A stretch of DNA of 64,000 nt from Clostridia bacterium (lineage in GTDB: Bacteria > Bacillota > Clostridia > Peptostreptococcales > Acidaminobacteraceae), in assembly GCA_018399635.1 (NCBI GenBank), contig JAGYOH010000004.1, positions 95,428-159,427 on the forward strand, in the 5' to 3' direction. Shown piece after piece: positions 57,789 to 64,000 of this stretch. Made by a program: the position numbers and the translations under genes. Each line of letters starts with the position of its first letter. The first letter of the stretch is position 1. Under the pieces are notes generated by a model. The model saw only the letters and a list, made by a program, of their open reading frames with translations. It made no database searches and had not been told where the DNA came from.

Positions 57789-58736
57789 ATGACCAGTCCC
57801 TATTATGAGTATTCCCGGTATCTGAAAAACCGCTACGGTGAAAAGGTCTACAAGCTGCCCATCAACATTCCCACCACCTGTCCGAACCGGGACGGAGTCC
57901 TGGGCCGGGGCGGCTGCACCTTCTGTGGAGATGTGGGGGCCGGCTTTGAAAGTCTGCAGAGCATCAGGAGTGTCCGGTCCCAGATTGAAGAGAACATGGC
58001 CTATATCGGCAAGCGGTACAAGGCGGAGAAATTCATCGCCTATTTTCAGAACTTCACCAATACCTACATGGACTTGGAAGCCTTCAAGACCCTGGTGGAG
58101 GAGGCTTTGACGGACCATATCGTGGAAATCAGCATCGCCACCAGACCTGATGCGGTGGACGTGAAGCTTCTGGATTACCTGGGGGACCTGTCAAAGGCCA
58201 GGGGTGTCCCCATCACCCTGGAGTACGGTCTGCAGAGCATCAATCCCCATACCCTGCTTGCGATCAACCGGGGCCACGGCCTTGGAGAGTTCATCGAGGC
58301 CGTGCTCCTGACCAAGGCAAGGGGTCTCGGGGTCTGTGTCCACCTGATTCTCAATCTGCCGGGAGACAGTGATCTGGAGGCGGTGGAGGCGGCGAAGATT
58401 CTCAGCGGCCTGCAGGTGGACTTTGTCAAGCTCCATTCCCTCTATATCCTGAGGAAGACCCGGATGGGCAGGGAATTCATGGAGGGCGGACTGACGCTGA
58501 TTTCCAAGGAAGCCTACATTGACCGGGTGATTCTTTTCCTGAGGCATCTTTGCCGGGACATCCCGATTCAGCGCCTCCTGGCAAGGGCTCCCGAGGAGGA
58601 AACCCTGTTTTGCAACTGGTCTGAAAGTTGGTGGAGGATAAAAGAGGAGATTCGTGATAAAATGGTAACTGAAGGATTTTCCCAGGGAGATCTCAGGAGA
58701 CCCCTGGGGGAGACCGTACTCAAAAGATTCAGGTGA
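57789..58736 (+). CDS. Radical SAM protein of the TIGR01212/YhcC family
   Basis: A 315-residue radical SAM protein. The cluster cysteines are in TCPNRDGVLGRGGCTFCG, with the wide first spacing typical of YhcC. EKFIAYFQNFTNTYMDLE, EISIATRPDAVD, LEYGLQSINPHTL, VHLILNLPGDS and VKLHSLYILRKTRMG match the family well. Function is unknown; a tRNA or protein modification role is suspected. ATG 57789 follows AAGGAGA. The end overlaps or abuts the HAD gene. Confidence 0.9.
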   Translation: MTSPYYEYSRYLKNRYGEKVYKLPINIPTTCPNRDGVLGRGGCTFCGDVGAGFESLQSIRSVRSQIEENMAYIGKRYKAEKFIAYFQNFTNTYMDLEAFKTLVEEALTDHIVEISIATRPDAVDVKLLDYLGDLSKARGVPITLEYGLQSINPHTLLAINRGHGLGEFIEAVLLTKARGLGVCVHLILNLPGDSDLEAVEAAKILSGLQVDFVKLHSLYILRKTRMGREFMEGGLTLISKEAYIDRVILFLRHLCRDIPIQRLLARAPEEETLFCNWSESWWRIKEEIRDKMVTEGFSQGDLRRPLGETVLKRFR

Positions 58737-58741
58737 TGATG

Positions 58742-59437
58742 ATGGATAAATTGATAATTTTTGATATTGACGGGACCCTCCTGGATGCCAAAGGAGCGGG
58801 AAGGGTGGCTCTGAGCAGGACCTTCGAGGAACTCTACGGCTACCGGGATGCCTTTGAAGAGGTGGATCTGACGGGTAAGATCGACATCCAGGTGATTCGT
58901 GAGGTGGTGGGACACCACGGCATCACTGATTTCAATCTGGAGGGTTTCAATGCGGCCTACGGCAGGACCCTCCGGCAGGTCATGGCAAAGACCCCGGGCA
59001 TCAAATTGCTCAAGGGGGTCAGGGAGATGCTTGAGTGCCTGACGGAGGAGGAGCACTATTTTTTCAGTCTGGCCACAGGCAACACCAAGGTGGGGGCCAA
59101 GGGAAAGCTTGAATTCCTGAGCATCGGTCACTTCTTCAAGACCGGCGCTTACGGGGATGAGGCCCTGGACCGCAAGGAACTGGTGGGGGTCGCCATCGAC
59201 AATGCCCAGCGCTATTATCAAAAGCGCTTTGACAAGGACCATGTTTTTTATCTGGGGGATACCCCCAAGGATATCGAGGCGGCCAGACACAATGCCATCG
59301 TCTCGGTGGGAATCAGCACCGGAGGATTCGACTATGAGGCGCTGAAGGGACATGGACCGGATTATACCCTAAAGGGGCTGGAGCCCCTGGAAACCGTGCT
59401 GGAAGTTTTCCGCAGAGGAGGTCGTCCCATTGAATAA
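58742..59437 (+). CDS. HAD-family hydrolase, phosphoglycolate phosphatase-like
   Basis: A 231-residue HAD phosphatase. Motif I is IFDIDGTLLD, motif II lies near SLATGNTK (Thr), and motif IV is YLGDTPKDIEAAR. The cap domain is of the C1 type. It should remove phosphate from a small metabolite; the family resembles Gph. Four in-frame start codons (GTG 58733, ATG 58736, 58739, 58742) follow one another. 58742 gives the best distance from AGGTGA. The stop overlaps the relQ start by 8 bases. Confidence 0.82.
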   Translation: MDKLIIFDIDGTLLDAKGAGRVALSRTFEELYGYRDAFEEVDLTGKIDIQVIREVVGHHGITDFNLEGFNAAYGRTLRQVMAKTPGIKLLKGVREMLECLTEEEHYFFSLATGNTKVGAKGKLEFLSIGHFFKTGAYGDEALDRKELVGVAIDNAQRYYQKRFDKDHVFYLGDTPKDIEAARHNAIVSVGISTGGFDYEALKGHGPDYTLKGLEPLETVLEVFRRGGRPIE

Positions 59438-60251
59438 AATCAGGGAATGGAAGGCGGTTTTAATGCCCTATGAGCAGGCCGTTCAGGAATTGAAGGTGAA
59501 GTTCAAGGGCATCCGCAATGAATACCGGGAGCTCAGTCAGTACTCGCCGATAGAGTTCGTCACCGGCAGGGTGAAAAAAATCTCAAGCATTCTGGAAAAG
59601 GCCAAGCGCTACAATATCCCCGAGGACAGGATCTTCACTGAAATGGAGGACATCGTAGGCATCCGCATCATGTGTCAGTTCATCGATGACATCTATGAGG
59701 TGGTGGACCATATCCACAAGCGCAACGGCAAGGACATGCATGTGGTCTATGAAAAGGATTACGTCAACGGCTACAAGGAGAGCGGCTACCGCAGCTACCA
59801 CATCATCATCCGCTATCCCGTGCAGACCATCGAGGGTGAAAAGGATGTCCTGGCGGAACTTCAGATCAGGACCCTGGCCATGAATTTCTGGGCCACCATC
59901 GAGCACTCTCTCAATTACAAGTACAAGGAAAACATTCCCGCTGAAATCAAGCAGCGGCTGGTCAAATCAGCCGAGGCGGCAGCGGAGCTGGACATGGAGA
60001 TGTTTGAGATCCGCCAGGAGATCATCAACGCCCAGCTGGCCTTCGAGGAAAAATCCAACACCGTTTCGGACATCATTTCCAATATTCAGCGGCTGAGCCT
60101 GACGGGAAAAATGAAGGAAGCCATTGAATTCCAGAATGAATTCGATGAACTGTGGGACCACGGGACCCAGGAGGATCTGGAGAATCTGCTGCAGGAAATC
60201 AAGGCCATTCTGCCAAGCTACAAAATTTTTGAAAACCAGGAAGACGAGTAG
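59430..60251 (+). CDS. relQ: Small alarmone synthetase, RelQ type
   Basis: A 273-residue single-domain (p)ppGpp synthetase. FKGIRNEYRELSQYSPIEFVTGRVKKISSILEKAKRY is the N-terminal substrate-binding helix-turn region. EDIVGIRIMCQFIDDIYEV, KDYVNGYKESGYRSYHIIIRYP (G-loop Tyr) and AELQIRTLAMNFWATIEHSLNYKY are the SYNTH motifs. No HD hydrolase or regulatory domain is present. It makes ppGpp/pppGpp under stress. It starts at TTG 59430 after AGAGGAGGT. It is somewhat longer than Bacillus RelQ at the C-terminus. Confidence 0.92.
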   Translation: MNKIREWKAVLMPYEQAVQELKVKFKGIRNEYRELSQYSPIEFVTGRVKKISSILEKAKRYNIPEDRIFTEMEDIVGIRIMCQFIDDIYEVVDHIHKRNGKDMHVVYEKDYVNGYKESGYRSYHIIIRYPVQTIEGEKDVLAELQIRTLAMNFWATIEHSLNYKYKENIPAEIKQRLVKSAEAAAELDMEMFEIRQEIINAQLAFEEKSNTVSDIISNIQRLSLTGKMKEAIEFQNEFDELWDHGTQEDLENLLQEIKAILPSYKIFENQEDE

Positions 60252-60259
60252 GTGAAGTG

Positions 60260-60949
60260 TTGAATCTTTTTGCGATAGGTGATTTGCATCTGGGGTTTAC
60301 CGTTGAAAAACCCATGGACATATTTGGAGACAACTGGGCCTCCCACGAGAAAACCATCAAGGAGAACTGGGAAAGCCAGATCGGTCCTGAGGACCTGGTT
60401 CTGATTCCGGGGGACATCTCCTGGGGGACGCGTTTCGAGGAGGCCTACGAGGACTTGAAATGGGTGGATGCCCTGCCCGGCACCAAAATCATTTCCAAGG
60501 GGAACCACGATTACTGGTGGCAGTCCTTGAAAAAGATGCAGGGCAGATTCAGGACCATTTTCTTTCTGCACAACAATTTCTACCACTACGATGATCTGGC
60601 GATCTGCGGCACCCGAGGCTGGATCTGTCCCAAGGATGATGATTTCGAAGAGCATGATCTGAAAATCTATGAACGGGAGGGGATCCGGTTGAGGATTTCC
60701 CTGGAGGAGGCGAAAAAAGCCGGCTTCAAGAAATTTCTTGTGATGCTTCATTATCCCCCCACCAACGACGAGCTTGCGGAGTCGATTTTCACCGCCATCA
60801 TCAAGGAATACGGCGTGAAGACCGTCATCTACGGCCATCTTCACGCAGAGGGCTCCAGGGCCTATACCATGAAGGGGACCTTTGACGGGGTGACCTACCA
60901 TCTGGTTTCTGCGGACTACATCGGATTCAATCCGGTCAAACTGCTCTGA
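60260..60949 (+). CDS. Calcineurin-like metallophosphoesterase
   Basis: A 229-residue phosphoesterase. AIGDLHLGF carries metal ligands Asp and His, VLIPGDISWG the second Asp, KGNHDYWW the Asn-His pair, MLHYPP a His and YGHLHAEGS the last His pair. All five signature blocks are present. Substrate unknown. TTG 60260 lies four bases after AGGTGA. A GTG three bases earlier is too close. It follows relQ by 8 bases in the same operon. Confidence 0.88.
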   Translation: MNLFAIGDLHLGFTVEKPMDIFGDNWASHEKTIKENWESQIGPEDLVLIPGDISWGTRFEEAYEDLKWVDALPGTKIISKGNHDYWWQSLKKMQGRFRTIFFLHNNFYHYDDLAICGTRGWICPKDDDFEEHDLKIYEREGIRLRISLEEAKKAGFKKFLVMLHYPPTNDELAESIFTAIIKEYGVKTVIYGHLHAEGSRAYTMKGTFDGVTYHLVSADYIGFNPVKLL

Positions 60950-60964
60950 AGGAGATTGAAGTCA

Positions 60965-61492
60965 GTGAAACTCAAGGAATTCTTTGACCACCGGGATCGT
61001 CTGATCACCGCCCTGGAAGGGGGGGAGATCGACAAGGCCGCCTTTGTCAGGGGCAATTACGAATTTTTTCTTTCCGGGGACCACGGTCCCTACGAAAAGG
61101 CTTCGACCCTAGAGGAGGGCCTCTACAATTACCAGTACTACAACACCGTGGCCAAGTATCTGAGAATTCAGGCCAGGGAATTGAAATACAAGGACCCCTT
61201 CGTTGCAGTTGACCACCGGAAAGAGGCTGACCGTCTTTATAAGATGAAGGAGCAGGTCACCCTTGAAATTCTCAAGGTGTATGTCCGGGGGCCTGTTGAA
61301 GCCTACTACATTCCCATGCAGTCGAAATCCCTGGGGGGCAGACTTTTTGAAATCCATTTCAAGGATCTGGACAAGGTGATTCTCCACTCCATGGATCCCA
61401 GGGTCTTGAAAGTCCTCAAAAAGAAAGGTGTTTTTGATGAGAATGTCAGAAAGTCCCTCATAGAATCCTATATAAATAGTTTATATGAATGA
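60965..61492 (+). CDS. Conserved hypothetical protein (Clostridia)
   Basis: A 175-residue soluble protein: LKEFFDHRDRLITALEGGEIDKAAFVRGNYEFF, then DHGPYEKASTLEEGLYNYQYYNTVAKYL, YKMKEQVTLEILKV and AYYIPMQSKSLGGRLFEIHFKDLDKVILHSMD. The pattern is familiar from Clostridia genomes but no function is known to me. GTG 60965 is ten bases after AAGGAG, whereas TTG 60956 is only one base away. It follows the phosphoesterase and is probably in the relQ operon. Confidence 0.7.
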   Translation: MKLKEFFDHRDRLITALEGGEIDKAAFVRGNYEFFLSGDHGPYEKASTLEEGLYNYQYYNTVAKYLRIQARELKYKDPFVAVDHRKEADRLYKMKEQVTLEILKVYVRGPVEAYYIPMQSKSLGGRLFEIHFKDLDKVILHSMDPRVLKVLKKKGVFDENVRKSLIESYINSLYE

Positions 61493-61534
61493 TAAAGGGT
61501 AAATATCCAATATAAACCAAGAAGGGGTGAGCAT

Positions 61535-61960
61535 ATGAATGTCATGGATGCCATCGCCAAAGGCGAGAGTTTGACAATCCAGAAGAAAATCACTGAGTCG
61601 GATACGGCCCTCAAATACGGGAGCGGGAAGCTGGACACCCTCATGGCTACGCCCAGTCTGGTGGCCATGATGATCGAGGCCGCCAGCAAGCTCCTCGATG
61701 AAAAGTTGCCGGAGGGCTTTATCACCGTGGGCAAGGTGGCTTATGTGGATCATGAGAATCCGACCTATCTGGGGGAGACGGTCTCTGTGACGGTCACCGT
61801 GGAGGAATGTGACGGCATCAAGGTGGTCCTGAGCATGAAGGCCTATGACGAGGTGGGACTCATCGGCATCGGTCATCATCACCGGTATGTGGTCAACAAG
61901 CAGGCACTGCTTGAAAAAGCGAAGGAAAGAGAAGAGTTGCTGCAAAATAGAGATTTTTAA
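61535..61960 (+). CDS. Hotdog-fold thioesterase (fluoroacetyl-CoA thioesterase-like)
   Basis: A 141-residue hotdog protein: KYGSGKLDTLMATPSLVAMMIEAAS is the central helix region with the catalytic Thr-Pro of FlK-like enzymes, followed by TVGKVAYVDHENPTYLGETVSVTVTVEECDG and GIGHHHRYVVNK. It should hydrolyse an acyl-CoA thioester of unknown identity. ATG 61535 follows GAAGGGGTGAGC. A terminator follows its stop. Confidence 0.83.
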   Translation: MNVMDAIAKGESLTIQKKITESDTALKYGSGKLDTLMATPSLVAMMIEAASKLLDEKLPEGFITVGKVAYVDHENPTYLGETVSVTVTVEECDGIKVVLSMKAYDEVGLIGIGHHHRYVVNKQALLEKAKEREELLQNRDF

Positions 61961-61988
61961 CCAACTGAATTAATCAGTTGGTTTTTTA
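61958..61988 (+). terminator. Terminator of the thioesterase gene
   Basis: AACCAACTGA pairs with TCAGTTGGTT around ATTAA, followed by TTTT. The ribosome site of the next gene comes directly after. Confidence 0.9.
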
Positions 61989-61997
61989 GGAGGCCGT

Positions 61998-62642
61998 ATG
62001 ATCAAAAAATTCAAAGGGGTCATTTTCGATCTGGATGGCACCATCATCGATTCCCTGGGCATGTGGGAAGAGGTGGACAGGGTCTATCTTGAGAAATTCG
62101 ACCATGTTCTGCCCGATGATCTTCAAAGTGCCATCGAGGGGATGTCCTTCCATGAAACCGCTCTTTATTTCAAGGAGAGGTTTTCTTTGATGGACGAGGT
62201 GGAGGTCATCAAGAAGGACTGGCATGACCTGGCCTGGCAGTTTTATGAAAACGAGGTCACCACCAAGGAGAGTGTGGTGGACTTGCTCAAGGCCATCAAG
62301 GCCCTGGGGATTCCCATGGCCATTGCCACGAGCAATTCCAGAGAGCTGGCCACCCTGGCCCTGAAGCGCAATGACCTGGAGGGGTGTTTTGAGACCATCG
62401 TGACCTCCGGGGACGTGGCCAGGGGCAAGCCCGCACCGGATGTGTTCCTGGAGGCGGCCAGGCAGATCAAGGTCGATCCCGGCCACTGTCTGGTCTTCGA
62501 GGACACCTATGCCGGAGTGCTCGGCGCCAAGGCGGCGGGGATGACGGTTTATGCGGTGTATGAAAAGTACTCGGAGGATTTTCTGGAGCAGATTCTTGAA
62601 AATTCCGACGGATATATCAGACATTATAAAGAATTGCTTTAA
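61998..62642 (+). CDS. HAD-superfamily hydrolase (subfamily IA, beta-phosphoglucomutase-like)
   Basis: A 214-residue HAD protein. Motif I is VIFDLDGTIIDS, motif II IATSNS, motif III Lys in ARGKPAPDVFLEA, and motif IV FEDTYAGVLGAKAAGM. A helical C1 cap lies in between. It may be a sugar-phosphate phosphatase or phosphomutase. The exact substrate is unknown. ATG 61998 follows AGGAGGCCGT. The RNA methyltransferase gene starts 11 bases after its stop. Confidence 0.87.
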   Translation: MIKKFKGVIFDLDGTIIDSLGMWEEVDRVYLEKFDHVLPDDLQSAIEGMSFHETALYFKERFSLMDEVEVIKKDWHDLAWQFYENEVTTKESVVDLLKAIKALGIPMAIATSNSRELATLALKRNDLEGCFETIVTSGDVARGKPAPDVFLEAARQIKVDPGHCLVFEDTYAGVLGAKAAGMTVYAVYEKYSEDFLEQILENSDGYIRHYKELL

Positions 62643-62653
62643 GGAGAGAGTCC

Positions 62654-64000
62654 ATGTCGAAACGAAAACGTCTGGGAATGGTGGATATCACCATTGAAAA
62701 GAATCGATACCCCTTTGAGGGCTTGGCCGAGGTGGAGGGTGCCGGCTACCGCATCAAGAATGCCCTGAAGGGACAGCGGGTGAGGGCCAAATTGACCCGG
62801 AAGCGCCAGGGATACACTATCGGCAAAATGATCGAGATTCTCGAAGCCGCGCCCTATGAGGGGGAGTCCGCCTGTGTACACTTTCCTGGCTGCGGGGGCT
62901 GTCTGCTTCAAAGAGTGGCTTATGGGACTCAGGGTGAATTGCTGGAGCAGCAGGTTCTGGACCTGTTCAAGGAGAAGGGGATTGATGGTTTTCAGTATGA
63001 CGGCATGATCATGAGCCCCTTGAAGGAGCACTACCGCAACAAGATGGAGTATAATTTCGGCAATGAGTTCAAGGGGGGTCCCATGACCCTGGGGATGCAC
63101 CCCAGGGGTCGGATCCACGACGTCATCAATACCTTCGACTGCAAAATAGCGCCGGAGGATTTCAACCGGATCCAGGCCTTCACCCAGGAATATTTCCTGG
63201 GAAAAAACGTGCCCCTCTACAACAAAAACACCCATCAGGGGGTGCTCAGGCATCTGATTGTCAGAAGGGGTATGAAGACGGGAGAACTCCTCCTCGGTCT
63301 TGTCACCTCCTCCCAGGAGAGTCTGGCTCTCGGGGATTATGTAGACCGGGTCAGGCACCTGGACCTCGATGGAGACATCGTGGGAATCGTCCATGTCACC
63401 AATGATGCCATGGCGGATGCGGTGATTCCTCAGAGAGAGGAAATCCTCTACGGCAGGGATTACTACCATGATGAAATCCTGGGCCTGACCTTCAAGGTGT
63501 CGCTTTTCAGTTTTTTTCAAACCAATCCCCTGGGTGCCGAACTCCTCTATGCCAGGGCTCTAAGTTACATTGAAGCAAGTGAAGGCAGGATTCTTTACGA
63601 TCTTTTCAGCGGTACCGGGACCCTGGGACAGCTGATGGCCCCGAAGACCAAAAGGGTGTACGGAATCGAGATCCTTGAGGATGCCGTCGGGATGGCCAAC
63701 CAGAACGCCAGGCTCAACGGCCTGGACAACTGCCACTTCATTGCCGGGGATGTGTTTGAAAAACTTGACAGTTTGGAGGAAAAACCGGACCTCATCGTTC
63801 TGGACCCTCCGAGGGTGGGGATTTCAGAAAAGGCCCTGATGAAAATTCTGGCGTATGAGGTGCCTGAGATGATCTATGTCTCCTGTAATCCCAAGACACT
63901 GGTGGAAAACATCAAAACCATGATGGAAAATGATTATCACGTCAAAAGAATGACTCTGGTGGACATGTTCCCGGGAACGAGCCATGTGGAGACGGTGGTA
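62654..64000 (+). CDS. rlmD: 23S rRNA (uracil-C5)-methyltransferase, RlmD/TrmA type (3' end outside window)
   Basis: 449 codons to the window edge, with the stop just beyond. The N-terminus is a TRAM-like region (YPFEGLAEVEGAGYRIKNAL). Cluster cysteines are Cys74, Cys80 and Cys83 (CVHFPGCGGC) plus a later FDCKIAP. The SAM site is LYDLFSGTGTLGQ, with IVLDPPRVG and the catalytic Cys in YVSCNPKT, and DMFPGTSHVETVV at the end. It methylates uridine in rRNA (U1939 or U747 type; which one is not decided). ATG 62654 follows AAGGAGAGAG. Confidence 0.92.
   Translation, partial: MSKRKRLGMVDITIEKNRYPFEGLAEVEGAGYRIKNALKGQRVRAKLTRKRQGYTIGKMIEILEAAPYEGESACVHFPGCGGCLLQRVAYGTQGELLEQQVLDLFKEKGIDGFQYDGMIMSPLKEHYRNKMEYNFGNEFKGGPMTLGMHPRGRIHDVINTFDCKIAPEDFNRIQAFTQEYFLGKNVPLYNKNTHQGVLRHLIVRRGMKTGELLLGLVTSSQESLALGDYVDRVRHLDLDGDIVGIVHVTNDAMADAVIPQREEILYGRDYYHDEILGLTFKVSLFSFFQTNPLGAELLYARALSYIEASEGRILYDLFSGTGTLGQLMAPKTKRVYGIEILEDAVGMANQNARLNGLDNCHFIAGDVFEKLDSLEEKPDLIVLDPPRVGISEKALMKILAYEVPEMIYVSCNPKTLVENIKTMMENDYHVKRMTLVDMFPGTSHVETVV

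Noticed and set aside
1..64000. Prophage, integrative element or toxin-antitoxin island
   Set aside because: No integrase, phage structural gene, conjugation gene or toxin-antitoxin pair was found. Base composition and operon style are even apart from the short IS regions.

Overview
The window is a gene-dense, mid-GC (roughly 55%) stretch of a chromosome from a low-GC-style Gram-positive lineage, most likely an anaerobic, amino-acid-fermenting member of the Clostridia. The reasons are strong AGGAGG-type ribosome sites, frequent TTG and GTG starts, a split two-subunit glycine decarboxylase (gcvPA/gcvPB) followed by folD and fhs, an ornithine racemase-type gene, RelQ, YdbC, three DegV proteins and the overall operon style. 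I cannot name the species. There is no prophage, CRISPR array, rRNA or replication origin. The only mobile DNA is one IS200/IS605-type element (about 39.66-40.47 kb) and a solitary, related right end at about 20.2-20.3 kb.

Layout. 0-0.6 kb: 3' part of pheA. 0.6-5.4 kb (minus): two M20D amidohydrolases, an M20 carbamoylase-type hydrolase and a polytopic transporter, apparently one scavenging operon. 5.8-10.9 kb: a polyphosphate operon, ppx-ppk1-ppx. 10.9-15.6 kb: tRNA-Leu(CAG), putP, uracil-DNA glycosylase, a GPH sugar transporter and a NYN-domain protein. 15.6-19.0 kb: a glycine riboswitch in front of an ACT protein and UPF0210, then a structured leader in front of an 8-oxoguanine-deaminase-like amidohydrolase. 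19.0-26.1 kb: a CorA-type transporter, the solitary IS end, an unusual HTH regulator, satP, glpK, proC and a degV. 26.2-34.4 kb: an SLH-MORN-transglutaminase protein with a DUF4153 membrane protein, a second degV, and an ornithine-racemase/acyltransferase/GltS-like transporter operon. 34.4-41.7 kb: a ferredoxin-like membrane protein, ydbC, photolyase, two small membrane enzymes, a DhaL-DegV fusion, the IS element, and yjbQ-dsrE-msrA.

41.7-52.2 kb is one-carbon and polyamine metabolism. speA-speE-speB converts arginine to agmatine and on to putrescine, with an aminopropyltransferase. A tandem glycine riboswitch then controls gcvT-gcvH-gcvPA-gcvPB, followed by folD and fhs. These genes take glycine to methylene-THF and on to formate with ATP recovery. 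The L-protein gene is not in the window. 52.2-64.0 kb is housekeeping: a 2-hydroxyacid dehydrogenase, a PHP phosphatase, rlmN, a small P-loop protein, a glycosyltransferase-like protein, a universal stress protein, a radical SAM protein, two HAD phosphatases, relQ, a phosphoesterase, a hotdog thioesterase and an rlmD-type methyltransferase cut by the window end.

The points most worth following are the glycine riboswitch upstream of the uncharacterised ACT/UPF0210 pair, the TPP-like leader upstream of the amidohydrolase, a plus-strand promoter/terminator pair with no gene between (possible small RNA, 21.86-21.98 kb), the isolated IS605 right end touching the stop codon of the HTH gene, and the SLH-MORN-transglutaminase fusion. 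All functions here are read from sequence patterns recalled from known families. No database search was run.
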